DNA of 64,000 nucleotides, taken from NCBI GenBank assembly GCA_009746045.1, contig RPFO01001885.1, positions 33,501 through 97,500 on the forward strand. The letters run 5' to 3'. Under the pieces are notes generated by a model. It had not been told where the DNA came from, ran no database searches, and saw only the letters and a list, made by a program, of their open reading frames with translations. Below are positions 55,321 through 64,000 of this stretch, in pieces. A program made the translations under genes and the position numbers. Within the stretch, counting starts at the first letter, position 1; each line of letters begins with the position of its first letter. The DNA is from Mesostigma viride. Its lineage: Eukaryota > Streptophyta > Mesostigmatophyceae > Mesostigmatales > Mesostigmataceae.

Positions 55321-57027
55321 ATGGATCCAGTGGGTGGTAACATGTCGCCTATACCTACCAATACTCCTACTATGAGTAATAATAATAATAATACTAACAA
55401 CCATAACAACAATCGTGGTATAAACCGACGGGACTCACTTGAAACGGTGCACCATCTCACTCCTCAAGGTAATCTTCGTGCCTCACCTCCTTCTCCTATT
55501 GCTGGTGGTCGCCGTCGTCCCTCACTTACCCCTCCTACCTATGAACAACGTCAACGTATGCAGGTCAGATTTAGTGATGACCCTTCCTTTACCCTGAACC
55601 AGGCCCCTGCCCCTCCTGCAACCTTGGCTCAACCCTCCAGCAGGTCCTCACTAACTAACAATGTTTCTAGGCCTCCTTCCCACCCTGTGCCTTCAATGCC
55701 TGCTCTTAACACGGGTCGTGCCTCTGCCCCTGTCGGTCCTTCTGGGCGCCCTAGTGCAGTTCCCTTTTACCCACCTGCTTCCTGGTCCTACCCTGAGACG
55801 GCCTATGAGGCGGCCCAGGTCCCTACCCGTGTGGCTGATTTAGAAGTTAACAGTGATTTCAGCACCATGCCCCTAGATGATAGAAATTATGATCATTTTG
55901 CCTATTCCTCTCTTCGTGAGCAATATACTGTCCCCTTCTCTTATGGGCACCAGCCTGAAACGGTGGCCCCTTCTAGACCCCTACCCAAGACTTTTCCTCT
56001 TCCTTCCTTCTATCCCGCTTATGTAGCAGTGGAAGATAGTGGCCCTATGGGAAAAACTGACTCTTCTAATCCCCCTAAGCCCCCTGCTCTTCCCCTCTTT
56101 GCTAACCTTCCCAAGCTGGATGTCAAGTCTACCCCTCAACAGTTTTTCACCTTTATTATGTTGCTTACCCAGAACACGGAGTCGTGGCAGAATCATAATA
56201 GATGGCGTCTTTCTGATGCTGTATTAGTTCCTCACTATCTTACAACCTGTATTACTCCTGAGCTTGCTAACCTCATTCAGTGTGAGTCTTTGGCCTCTCA
56301 TGCCTACCCTAACTCTGTAGCAGAATTGTTTAAGCGTTTAGAGAACCATTTAGTCCCTCCTGATTCAGATTGGCAGGATAGATTAGCCTTTGGTACCTTG
56401 CAGCAGGGTACTAAATCATTTAAGGAGTATATGAAAGAGTTTGATGCTCAGATGGTACGAATTAGGGATTTGTCGGGTGCAGAAGTACGTGCTCGCTTCC
56501 TCCAAGGCCTCAGTAGACCCTTATTACGTGAAGTCAAGCGCCAGTTCTCTGCCTACCGTTTTACTGATCTGCCCCTCAAGCATGTGCGCCAGCATCTCTT
56601 GCGTGTAGCAGATTTCTTCACCACCCCTTCTCTTCCTACCCGTTCCCGTATTAATAATATTATCCTTACCCCTGAGGAGGAGAACTCCTATGTAGAAGAA
56701 TTAGATATCTGTGTTACTGACCTTTCAGCCCTTGATGTCTCTCATATCACATGCTATCATTGTAAGGAAGTAGGTCATCTTAAACGTGAGTGCCCCAAGT
56801 TCCTTTCGGGTGCTCCCCCTCATCCCGACGCTCGCCCTCCTCGTACCCCTCAGCGTGCTCCTATTCGTCCTACTTCAGGACGCATTCCCTCAGCTACCCC
56901 TAGTAGGCTGAATGCTGTGCAGGCAGGCCCCCAGGGTTCCCCTATGATAATCAGGCTCCCGCACCCTCTTCGCTCCCTCGTGACCCTCCAGCAGTGGCTT
57001 TTTCGCCAGGGTCTTCTTCGGGGTTAG
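55321..57027 (+). CDS. chromovirus gag
   Basis: The 568-codon ORF starts MDPVGGNMSP, runs through an asparagine tract and a Pro/Ser-rich region, then the gypsy gag core (about residues 260-430: FFTFIMLLTQNTESWQ, WQDRLAFGTLQQGTKSFKEY, ARFLQGLSRPLLREVKRQF) and a zinc knuckle CYHCKEVGHLKREC at about residue 477. After about 56943 the natural frame appears to be shifted by one base: the other frame reads [17 protein letters not shown] and stops at about 57081, giving a short overlap with PR. Gag forms the particle and packages the RNA. Confidence 0.9.
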   Translation: MDPVGGNMSPIPTNTPTMSNNNNNTNNHNNNRGINRRDSLETVHHLTPQGNLRASPPSPIAGGRRRPSLTPPTYEQRQRMQVRFSDDPSFTLNQAPAPPATLAQPSSRSSLTNNVSRPPSHPVPSMPALNTGRASAPVGPSGRPSAVPFYPPASWSYPETAYEAAQVPTRVADLEVNSDFSTMPLDDRNYDHFAYSSLREQYTVPFSYGHQPETVAPSRPLPKTFPLPSFYPAYVAVEDSGPMGKTDSSNPPKPPALPLFANLPKLDVKSTPQQFFTFIMLLTQNTESWQNHNRWRLSDAVLVPHYLTTCITPELANLIQCESLASHAYPNSVAELFKRLENHLVPPDSDWQDRLAFGTLQQGTKSFKEYMKEFDAQMVRIRDLSGAEVRARFLQGLSRPLLREVKRQFSAYRFTDLPLKHVRQHLLRVADFFTTPSLPTRSRINNIILTPEEENSYVEELDICVTDLSALDVSHITCYHCKEVGHLKRECPKFLSGAPPHPDARPPRTPQRAPIRPTSGRIPSATPSRLNAVQAGPQGSPMIIRLPHPLRSLVTLQQWLFRQGLLRG

Positions 57028-57933
57028 TTCCTATGGATTTGGGGGGGAGGGGGAACAGTAGGCCTGTCAGCCGGGGGTAACCTGGACAGGTCCTTAGATA
57101 GTACCCCAGATAAAAATTTTTGCCTGCCTGTTTTTATAACCTCTGTAGGAGCTGAATCTTCCCTACCACTACGTGTGCGTCCTCTTATGTTCTTGAATGG
57201 TGGTTTAACCGTCCCTCACACTGTTGTAGACCCCTTCTTGCATGCTGATGAACTCTTGAATGTCTCTGTGTTGGTAGATAGCGGTGCGGCTAGCTCCTTT
57301 GTGAGCGAGGCCCTAGTTAGGCGTTTAGGACTAGTCCCTACCCCTCACACCAAACCCGTTACTGTTCATTATGCTGATGGTCGCACCAGTCATTCCCCGG
57401 GTACGGTGTCCCTTCCCATGGTTATACAAGGACGTACTGTCAACCTGACGGCCACTATAGGCCCTATCACTACCGCTGATGTATTACTAGGATTAGATTG
57501 GCACCAGGATAATAAGATTACTATTAATTATGATACCATGGTCATTTGGTTTCCAGATAGCTCTTACTGGGTACCGGAACGTCATTATAGATTGGAAAAT
57601 TTATCCTTGGTAGATATTACTCCTCCTACACCTGTTGATCCTCCTGTAAGACCTATACCTGAAGTATTAATGTCCAATGATGAGTTGCGTTCTGAACTAA
57701 AGGAATATGGATATTTATTATGTATGTTCCTTCAGTTAGAAGTACAGGAGATACCTATCACTAATAATAGTGTGGATATAGATATAAACACAGTGGATAC
57801 AATAGGAGTGGGATTTACTGAAAATGAAATAGTAAGATACATGGCTGTGATAGATTCCTCAAAGGTTTTTGAAGAAAAGACTCCTTCTTATCCTCCTCCT
57901 CGTTCTGTTTTACACCGTGTAGTTATCACTTGA
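57028..57933 (+). CDS. chromovirus aspartic protease region
   Basis: The frame is open from 57028; the first ATG is at 57187. The active site is [20 protein letters not shown] (DSGA), followed by [19 protein letters not shown] and the second conserved strand, [10 protein letters not shown]. Pol would be expressed by frameshift from gag: relative to the natural gag end the PR frame is +1, and a run of seven G (GATTTGGGGGGGAGG at about 57034) lies in the overlap. The end of this ORF is a break; the RT linker ([15 protein letters not shown]) follows in another frame after one extra base near 57930. Confidence 0.87.
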   Translation, partial: FLWIWGGGGTVGLSAGGNLDRSLDSTPDKNFCLPVFITSVGAESSLPLRVRPLMFLNGGLTVPHTVVDPFLHADELLNVSVLVDSGAASSFVSEALVRRLGLVPTPHTKPVTVHYADGRTSHSPGTVSLPMVIQGRTVNLTATIGPITTADVLLGLDWHQDNKITINYDTMVIWFPDSSYWVPERHYRLENLSLVDITPPTPVDPPVRPIPEVLMSNDELRSELKEYGYLLCMFLQLEVQEIPITNNSVDIDINTVDTIGVGFTENEIVRYMAVIDSSKVFEEKTPSYPPPRSVLHRVVIT

Positions 57934-57961
57934 GGACGGTGCAGTTCCTACGCACTCTCCG

Positions 57962-58180
57962 ATGTATAGAATGGGCCCTACCGAGTTAAAGGAACTAAAA
58001 CAGATTTTAGTGTCATTATTAGAAGCAGGATTGATAGAGCCTAGTAACTCTCCCTACTCAGCTGGTGTCCTGTTAGTTCCTAAGCCTAATGGCAAGTTTC
58101 GCCTAGTTACTGATTATAGGAAGTTGAATGATATTACTGTGAAGTCTAAATACCCTCTACCTCGTATTGATGATATATTT
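57962..58180 (+). CDS. chromovirus reverse transcriptase, first part
   Basis: Reads [34 protein letters not shown] and [20 protein letters not shown], the classic gypsy RT fingers region, to PLPRIDDIF where the second LINE interrupts. The frame is open upstream to the break near 57930. Confidence 0.92.
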
Positions 58181-58320
58181 TAAAAATATAATTACTTACA
58201 GCAGAGTGAAATCACTCAAACCAAAGCAAACGCCCAGCTATAAACCTATATACAGAGCCATGTCAAAGCTCTATACTACGAAGTACGATAAGACCAATGG
58301 AAACGCCTAACGGGAGGAAC

Positions 58321-58857
58321 CTAATAGCCCTGCTGCACCGCAAAATCAGCCCGCGTACGGCGGAGCATGATGTCCGCCATGGCCCGAGTCAGCGCCACCG
58401 ACAAGCGCTGACGCCAATATGACGTCCAGGTCCGCGCCGACCATGGGGCCCGCTGGCCCTCCAGGTCCAGCCGGTCCTCCCGGAGCCGGCAACACTCCTT
58501 GAAGAAGGCGGAGGTCAGGGGCCCCATGGCCCCAAACTCCTCCAGGACAAAGGGCACCACACGATGGTGCCCGACGTCGCCGTAGGCCAGGAGCTTGGTC
58601 CGCTCCGCCCGGTCCGCCGTGTAACCTGCCGTGAGGGAGGCCCCAGCCACGTGGCTAAGAGCCAAGGGCCGCGCCACCGAAACGTCAATAAGCAGATGCC
58701 GGCCACCCCCCTCAAAGTCCAGCACCACGATGTCAGGCCGGTGGTTGGGGGAATAGAAGGCAGCGCCATCCGCATCCTCGGACCGGATGTTCGCGTGGGG
58801 GAAAACCGACCGAATCATGGCGAGCACCACCGTCAGGAGGACAGTGTGCAAATACAA
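58321..58857 (-). CDS. restriction-like endonuclease domain
   Basis: Contains NHRPDIVVLDFEGG and, 11 residues later, LLIDVSVARPLAL, the PD...(D/E)xK-type signature RPD(x)nDVxV of restriction-like endonucleases in R2-like and related non-LTR retrotransposons. This nuclease nicks the target to prime reverse transcription. A downstream helix-rich tail runs VPFVLEEFGAMGPLTSAFF to RADFAVQQGY and stop, which looks like a natural C-terminus. Its first residues belong to a small AT-rich insertion that separates it from the zinc motif frame. Confidence 0.82.
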   Translation of the reverse strand: MYLHTVLLTVVLAMIRSVFPHANIRSEDADGAAFYSPNHRPDIVVLDFEGGGRHLLIDVSVARPLALSHVAGASLTAGYTADRAERTKLLAYGDVGHHRVVPFVLEEFGAMGPLTSAFFKECCRLREDRLDLEGQRAPWSARTWTSYWRQRLSVALTRAMADIMLRRTRADFAVQQGY

Positions 58858-59847
58858 ATACCAATTCTGATTCTGTTGGCCCCCATGCAGGCAAGGTAGT
58901 GAGTCCCCGTGGGATCCAGCGGCTGCCCACAGCTACCACAAGGCCGCCCGGCCGGAACAAGAGGCTGCGGGGCAAATAGCTGGTGCCGGAGCGCCACCGA
59001 GTAGTGGCTGGGAGCCAAGGCGAATGGGGGGGCCATGGGAAGAGCACGAAGGTACGCCGAGCCCACACTCCGCAAGGAAAGCGAGAACAGCCACGCACGT
59101 CCCTGGGCGTTGAGGTCCGCGAAAAGAGCAATCCAATCAGCCGTGTGCAGAATACCCGCGTAGGTTTTCTGGTGTTTATCGATGACGCGAGCAGGGAATG
59201 CGGCGGGAGATTGAACGGAGGCGACCGAGGGAGTGCCGCGAGGGAGGTGGCGCTGTACCGCCTGAGCGGCACGGACGGGAGAACAGGCCTGCTGGATCTC
59301 AGCATAGGCCTCCTGGATGGCGGTGACGAAGGGCAAAGGGCTGCTGGGGTCCAGGAGGTCAGGCGCTGCCGTTGCCAAAAGGGGCAGGAGCCGGCAGCTT
59401 TCCGCCCACGACTGAGCGACGGAGCCCAAAAAGGCTGCTGGGGCCAGCCGGGCGGCACGAGTCAGACCGCAGCCACCCATCCGTGCAGGCAGGGAGGCAA
59501 TGCGAATAGCATGTGGCGGGAGGTCGGGGCCCGGGACCAGCTGCGCCAAGGCCGACTGGATGCGTTCGTCGTGGCCCTCGGCGGCCAGCCGGACCTGAGA
59601 CGGAAGAGCGCCCCGGAGCCAGTGAACGACGCGAGGGTGAGCGCAAAACCACAGAAGCAGACCCTTGGTCTGCGAATCATGAAGGCGCGCAATCAAGGGC
59701 AGTACCTCAGTGCGTGCCTCGAGGGCGGCCCGCAGAGCATCGATGACAAACGCGGGGTCGCCAACCGGAACGCCGAGGACATCCAACCCATGGAGGCGCT
59801 CGTCCCGGCCCAAGAGCTGGGGCGGAAAGCCGGAGCAATCACCTTTT
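58833..59847 (-). CDS. post-RT region and zinc motif of the same LINE
   Basis: The coding part starts at the truncation point (about PPQLLGRDERLHGLDVLGVP) and includes GVPVGDPAFV and SLPARMGGCGLTRAARLAP, features of the thumb and post-thumb region in many non-LTR reverse transcriptases. It ends in a zinc-binding motif, CGSCGQPLDPTGTHYLAC (CX2CX9HX3C), then about 25 bp of AT-rich extra sequence (IRIGICICT) that shifts the frame before the endonuclease. The open frame continues beyond 59847 into antisense chromovirus DNA, which is not part of this protein. Confidence 0.8.
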
Positions 59848-59864
59848 GTATTGATGATATATTT

Positions 59865-60600
59865 AATAAGGTTAAAGGTTCCACTTGTTTCACAGTACTG
59901 GATTGTGCGGATGGTTTTTGGCAGTTGCGGATAGCTCCTGAGGATTGCCACAAAACCGCCTTTGCTACCCCTTTTGGTCATTACCAGTTTAGAGTAGCGG
60001 CTATGGGACTTTGCAACTCGCCTGCCTCTTTTCAAATGTTAATGAATGAAGTGCTTAGACCTGTTATGGGGAATTCTCACCTTCCTCAGGTGTCCTCTGA
60101 TCTAAAGGATCCTTCCTTCTCCTCTGTTTCCTTATCTGAGCATGACCGTTCTTGTGCTCAAGCTTACTTAGATGATATTCTTATTTACTCTCCTGATTTT
60201 GAAACGCACCTACGTGATTTAAAGAAAGTATTAGAAATAATGGCTGAAAATTCTTTGTGGGCGCGCCGTGCTAAAGTTCGTTCGGGTAGGAGTGTCCCAT
60301 TTTTAGGGCACGTTCTGTCAGATGCCGGGGTCGCTACCGACCCGGATAAAACTAAGTCAATTCAGGAATGGCCTACCCCTACCGACGTTAAAGGTGTACG
60401 TAGTTTTCTAGGAATTGCTTCTTACTATAGGCGCTTCATCCCGCGTTTCGCAACTATAGCAGCCCCTATTAATCATTTATTAAAGAAGGATATCCCCTTT
60501 GTTTGGAGTAGTGAATGTCAGTCGGCTTTTCAGTGCCTAAAATCCCTACTCCTTTCCCCTCCTGTACTCATCCTACCGGATACTACTAAACCTTTTGTGT
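59865..60600 (+). CDS. chromovirus reverse transcriptase, second part
   Basis: Continues in frame from 58180 once the LINE and one target copy are removed: NKVKGSTCFTVLDCADGFWQ carries the motif A aspartate, FRVAAMGLCNSPASFQMLMN is motif B, AYLDDILIYS holds the catalytic YLDD, and FLGHVLSDAGV plus SFLGIASYYRRFIPRFA mark the thumb and connection. The frame ends in WLQMLVR just as RNase H should start, because one G is missing near 60598. Confidence 0.93.
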
Positions 60601-62881
60601 GGCTACAGATGCTAGTAAGGTAGCTATAGGTGGCGTCCTTCTCCAGGATCAGGGTCAGGGCTTACAGCCAATTGAGTATATCTCTAGGACAATGCTTCCT
60701 GCGGAGCGTAACTATCCCGTACACCAGCAGGAACTCTTAGCGGTGGTGTATTGTTGCCACGCGTGGCAGCACTTTCTTAAAGGTGCTCAATTTGATGTCT
60801 GCCTGAATGAACCCTGTGAGCTAGATCCTTATAGATTAGTTATCCAAACGGATCACCGTCCCCTTACCCATCTTCTCTCCCAACCCAACCTTACCCCTCG
60901 GCAAGCGCGCTGGATGGAATTTTTAGCACAGTTTTCCCCTTTCAAACTTCAGTATGTCAAGGGTGTAGATAACATAGTACCAGATGCACTCTCTCGTCGT
61001 GCAGACTACTCCTTTTTCGAGGACCTTGATGTTCTCAATACTACTCTAGTTCCTACTACTATGGGTGTAACCCCTTATGGTGAACTACCTGATGATGAAT
61101 CCTATGCCTACCTCTTTCATACAGCTGTTCGCATGCCTGATCTTCTTTCTCACGTAGGACTCTCTCTCCCGTGTGAGGCCCTTCCCGTGGCCTCGGTGGG
61201 GGGGGAGGGGAAAAATAAAATTTCTGTACCGCTTAGCCATATAGCGACTAGGTCAGGAAAGTCTTACGAAAACGTAGTCCCTCTAGGACCTCCCCTTCTC
61301 TTTGGCAAGGCGGTAGGAGATCTCTTTAAACCTGTTCTGGATACCTCTGTAGCGATGCCTACCTCTGATCTTGAACGCCTTATTAGTAGATTTACGGCCA
61401 CTGAGCCGGAAGCATTAGCTGCCATTGCTGCACATCCCCAACAATTAGGCAAGCATCCTTGTAAATTTGTAGGTGGGTTTTTATATGTGCAGGTAGCAGA
61501 TTCTCCCCCTCAATGGCGCCTGTATGTCCCTCCTATCTGTCGCTCCTCCTTGCTCTTTGAGTTGCATGACTTAGCTGCTCATCAGGGTGGTAAACGGGTA
61601 CGGGACTTAGTAGCCCGCTCTTATTACTGGCCTTCCCTTTATAAGGATGTAGATGAGTATGTTAGAACTTGTCAATCTTGCCAGGAGATGAAACCCAATA
61701 ACGTAGGACAGATAGCAGAACCTAGGACCTTGCCTGACCCCATCATGCCGTGGGATTCTATCATGATGGATTTTGTAGGACCTTTTAGAAAGAATGATAG
61801 GGGCAATGCCCAAATCCTTGTGTTCATAGATCGTTTTACTCGTATGTGCCATCTTGTGCCGTGTCCTTTAGAACTCACAGCACGTGATTGCGCACGCCTA
61901 TACCTCAATAATGTATATAGATATCATGGTTTGAGTAGGCAGTTTATTAGTGATAAGGATAAATTATTTACCTCAGATTTTTGGCAGCAGTTTTTCGCTG
62001 CCATCGGTACCAAGGTTACCTACGGTACTGCCTACCACTCCTCCTCCTCTCATTTAGTAGAGCGTCTTAATAGGGTAGTAGAAGAAGCGCTTAGGCACTA
62101 TGTTAATGGCTCGGGTAGTGATTGGGAGGATTATTTATGTTTGGTAGAGTTCTCCCTCAACAATTGTCCCCAAGCTGCGCATGGATATACGCCCTTCTTC
62201 TTAGATACTGGTAGACAGCCTCTTACTCCTACCTCTCTCTTAGCTAGTCCTCTACGGGACAAGGATGATGTGTCCCGAGATACTGTAGAAGGTGTACGGT
62301 CCTTACTAGATAGAATGAAAACTGCTCATGACCACGCGATCTCAGGGTACCAAAAAGCTCAGTCTAAGTACCTTGCTAGGTTGCGTGCCTCCTTAGATAG
62401 AAGAGCACCTGAGATAGAAATAGGAGATCTAGTATTAGTAGAAGGCCCTCGTGTTGGCCGTTTTGCTCATAAGTTTGAAGCAGAACTTAAGGTCAAACTT
62501 AGGCCCGCCTTCTTAGGACCCTTCCATGTTTTGTCTAGAGTAGGAAATTTCCTATATAAAGTCGATATCCCTACCTCTTGGCAGACACATTCGAACACCT
62601 TCCATAGGAGCCAGCTGAAACTGTACCACCCTAGTACGTTCGCTGGTAGAGAGCTAGCGCCTGCCCCTTTAGAGCATAACCCTGACACTGGGGAAGTAGA
62701 AGACGAAGTAGAAAGCATCGTGGCCCATAGAGATATCAAAAAGGGCCGCGGTACCCAGCGTCAGTATAAAGTGAAGTGGATGTATGCTCGTAGTGAAGTA
62801 GATAAGGTCTGGTATACGGAGAGTGAGCTAGATGGGTGTAGTCGCCTGCTCCAGGAATATAAAACCCTGCACAAGCTCTAG
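60599..62881 (+). CDS. chromovirus RNase H, integrase and chromodomain
   Basis: 760 codons in one frame. RNase H: ATDASKVAIGGVL at the start, NYPVHQQELLAVV (catalytic glutamate), IQTDHRPL and the closing VPDALSRR. Integrase: zinc motif from about residue 317 (LHDLAAHQGGKRV to CQSCQEMK), catalytic D in MMDFVGPF (about 390), D in ISDKDKLF (about 450) and E in LVERLNRVVEEAL (about 487), then a GPF-type C-terminal segment (FLGPFHVLSRVGNFLYKV). Residues about 697-760 (DEVESIVAHRD, YKVKWMYA, WYTESEL) are a chromodomain, which in chromoviruses steers integration to marked chromatin. No internal stop. Confidence 0.95.
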   Translation: MATDASKVAIGGVLLQDQGQGLQPIEYISRTMLPAERNYPVHQQELLAVVYCCHAWQHFLKGAQFDVCLNEPCELDPYRLVIQTDHRPLTHLLSQPNLTPRQARWMEFLAQFSPFKLQYVKGVDNIVPDALSRRADYSFFEDLDVLNTTLVPTTMGVTPYGELPDDESYAYLFHTAVRMPDLLSHVGLSLPCEALPVASVGGEGKNKISVPLSHIATRSGKSYENVVPLGPPLLFGKAVGDLFKPVLDTSVAMPTSDLERLISRFTATEPEALAAIAAHPQQLGKHPCKFVGGFLYVQVADSPPQWRLYVPPICRSSLLFELHDLAAHQGGKRVRDLVARSYYWPSLYKDVDEYVRTCQSCQEMKPNNVGQIAEPRTLPDPIMPWDSIMMDFVGPFRKNDRGNAQILVFIDRFTRMCHLVPCPLELTARDCARLYLNNVYRYHGLSRQFISDKDKLFTSDFWQQFFAAIGTKVTYGTAYHSSSSHLVERLNRVVEEALRHYVNGSGSDWEDYLCLVEFSLNNCPQAAHGYTPFFLDTGRQPLTPTSLLASPLRDKDDVSRDTVEGVRSLLDRMKTAHDHAISGYQKAQSKYLARLRASLDRRAPEIEIGDLVLVEGPRVGRFAHKFEAELKVKLRPAFLGPFHVLSRVGNFLYKVDIPTSWQTHSNTFHRSQLKLYHPSTFAGRELAPAPLEHNPDTGEVEDEVESIVAHRDIKKGRGTQRQYKVKWMYARSEVDKVWYTESELDGCSRLLQEYKTLHKL

Positions 62882-62957
62882 TTGTAGGCTTTCTCCTCTC
62901 TTATGTTATGTCTGCTGTCGACGGGTGGTTGGTTGTCCCCTCCCCTCCGCAGCCGTC

Positions 62958-64000
62958 ATGTCAGAGCCTACCCCTCCGGCTGAGAGCCCGCTGCCGTCCC
63001 TGCCCCTACCGGACCCTGAGCTGTACTTCGAGGCCCTTCCGGGCCGCTGGGTGTCGCGGTCCAGTTATCCGGGTGGCGTTGTGCAGCCGGCCCTCCAGGC
63101 CCAACATGCGAGTCTAGTCCGGGCTGCTCTCTTCACGGTCACGTGGTACGGTCCTTCCCCTGACGAGCCGCATCAGCTTGTTTTGCACGGGTTCGACGAT
63201 GCCGGGCACTGTTTGTTGGGGTGTGGTTCCCGCTGTCCAGCCTTGGGACAGATAGATGCGGTTCTCCAGTGCTCCCGTGTGTTCTCCTACCTTTCCACCC
63301 CTGTGGGCCGCTCCTGCCTACGGGATGTGTTCCCCTGGCTTCCGGCTGAGGATGATGCTGAGGTAGATGAGAACCCCTGCGACCTTCTGCGGGCCGTAGA
63401 ATTCATGGAGATAGCTGATCAGTCGGCGGGAGTAGCAGTTGGTGGTCCTGCCCCTACGGGCGCCCCATCCGAGGTACATTATACTCCAGAATATTCTGCC
63501 TCGAGCGCTGCGTCCGCCTCCTCGGCGTCTGCTCCTCCCTCTCCGGTCCCGTCGTCCCCTCGGTCGACCCGGTGTGTTGCAGTGGAGCCTACCCCTTCGG
63601 GTTTGCCTGATCCTCTTTCGGCGACAGTTTCTGCGATGCAGGCGCAGATCCAGTCCCTGACGGCGGCCTTCGGGGCCTTCATGGCGGCCCAGGCGCACGC
63701 TCCAGCCACGCCAGGTGGGGTGTCTGTTGCAGCTGTGCCCCCTTCCCCTTCGGTCGCCTCGACGTCTACGGGTCCGACCGTGTCGCACGAGCCCTCGGCG
63801 GCTGCGGTTCCCTCTGGTGCTGCAGCTCCTACGCCTTCGGCTACCGCTGCGCCTGCTACTGACGTACCTGCGCCTCGGCGCGAGTCCGCCGTCCCAGTGG
63901 CCGCGCCCGCCGCCGCCGCGTCCGAGCCGCCCACCACGTCAGCGCCGCCCTCGCGGGGTTTCTTCAGCGACCCGGGCGGTCTTCCCAGGCTTTGGGAGGG
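62958..64000 (+). CDS. open frame running off the window, unrecognised
   Basis: From the ATG at 62958 (MSEPTPPAESPLPSLPLPDP) the frame stays open for 347 codons to the last base. The first 150 residues are folded-looking (ELYFEALPGRWVSRSSYPGG, LFTVTWYG, CSRVFSYLSTPVG, DVFPWLPAEDD, LLRAVEFMEIADQ); the rest is Ala/Pro/Ser-rich with a helical patch, SAMQAQIQSLTAAFGAFMAA. GC content and third-position GC are far higher than in the chromovirus pol, which ends 76 bp upstream, so it may be a third ORF of the retroelement or the gag-like start of a different one. I cannot name it. Confidence 0.6.
   Translation, partial: MSEPTPPAESPLPSLPLPDPELYFEALPGRWVSRSSYPGGVVQPALQAQHASLVRAALFTVTWYGPSPDEPHQLVLHGFDDAGHCLLGCGSRCPALGQIDAVLQCSRVFSYLSTPVGRSCLRDVFPWLPAEDDAEVDENPCDLLRAVEFMEIADQSAGVAVGGPAPTGAPSEVHYTPEYSASSAASASSASAPPSPVPSSPRSTRCVAVEPTPSGLPDPLSATVSAMQAQIQSLTAAFGAFMAAQAHAPATPGGVSVAAVPPSPSVASTSTGPTVSHEPSAAAVPSGAAAPTPSATAAPATDVPAPRRESAVPVAAPAAAASEPPTTSAPPSRGFFSDPGGLPRLWE

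Larger units (their letters stand above)
58181..59847 (-). mobile_element. 5'-truncated LINE with restriction-like endonuclease
   Basis: A 17-bp duplication GTATTGATGATATATTT is at 58164-58180 and 59848-59864. The insert, on the minus strand, starts inside the RT C-terminal region and ends with ATTATATTTTTA and no poly-A. It codes for the post-RT region, a zinc motif and the endonuclease, the order of R2/CRE-like elements. It is GC-rich (about 62%) against the AT-richer chromovirus. Confidence 0.9.

Noticed and set aside
58983..60623. Single 546-codon plus-strand ORF
   Set aside because: Its first half is antisense to the RLE LINE; only the part after 59865 is chromovirus RT.

Overview
This is a eukaryotic, repeat-packed stretch with no host gene I can defend. 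Almost everything readable is transposable-element DNA: Ty1/copia-type and chromodomain Ty3/gypsy LTR retrotransposons, three kinds of non-LTR retrotransposon (an ORF1-only L1-like family, an RTE-type reverse transcriptase, an element with a restriction-like endonuclease), CACTA-type and TTAA-target DNA transposons, foldback elements, two related satellite arrays and very long microsatellites. The mix (chromovirus, CACTA, RTE, GC-rich and CT-rich simple repeats) would suit a large algal or other plant-lineage protist genome, but the sequence does not fix the organism. I see no rRNA, confident tRNA, CRISPR array or prokaryotic signature.

Layout. 1-2654: minus-strand copia element (INT-PR-gag, primer site, LTR). 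3070-10960: direct repeats, solo LTR-like pieces in both orientations, a 147-bp hairpin, and the first of two TTAA-type transposons (7245-8955). 10974-15101: a chimeric ORF1-only LINE with the second TTAA element inside it. 15.3-24.3 kb: minisatellites, a 173-bp satellite, three unrecognised minus-strand ORFs (18155-21004), a near-perfect 615-bp hairpin and hexanucleotide arrays. 24.3-28.3 kb: no gene, one 256-bp direct repeat pair. 28.3-51.67 kb: one minus-strand copia-like retrotransposon split by nested insertions. 51.67-64 kb: a plus-strand Ty3 chromovirus, itself split by two LINEs, followed by a GC-rich ORF that runs off the end.

The nesting can be read base by base from target-site duplications (TSDs). 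A copia-like element (gag 50.8-51.7 kb, INT 34.7-35.9 kb, PR and RT-RH 28.7-30.9 kb) was hit by LINE B (TSD of 10 bp), by a foldback composite carrying an RTE LINE (TSD TGGAA) and by a CACTA transposon (35937-50774, TSD TG). That CACTA was hit by LINE C (12-bp TSD), which holds a TIR element (TSD GA) containing a 184-bp satellite, and by a small CACTAC-ended element (TSD AT), into which a second CACTA copy inserted (42991-47915, TSD TT). The chromovirus appears to have landed in the (TTG)n tract of the copia-like gag, which would remove its 5' end.

The most interesting biology: (1) removing the insertions joins the copia-like integrase in frame to a protease-like domain and then RT, giving the order gag-INT-PR-RT-RH instead of gag-PR-INT-RT-RH; (2) the chromovirus has a small ORF upstream of gag resembling the caulimovirus viroplasmin / RNase H1 N-terminal domain; (3) an L1-like family carries only ORF1, is duplicated with clean TSDs and ends in a stem-loop plus short tandem tail like the RTE LINE, suggesting it moves by borrowed reverse transcriptase.
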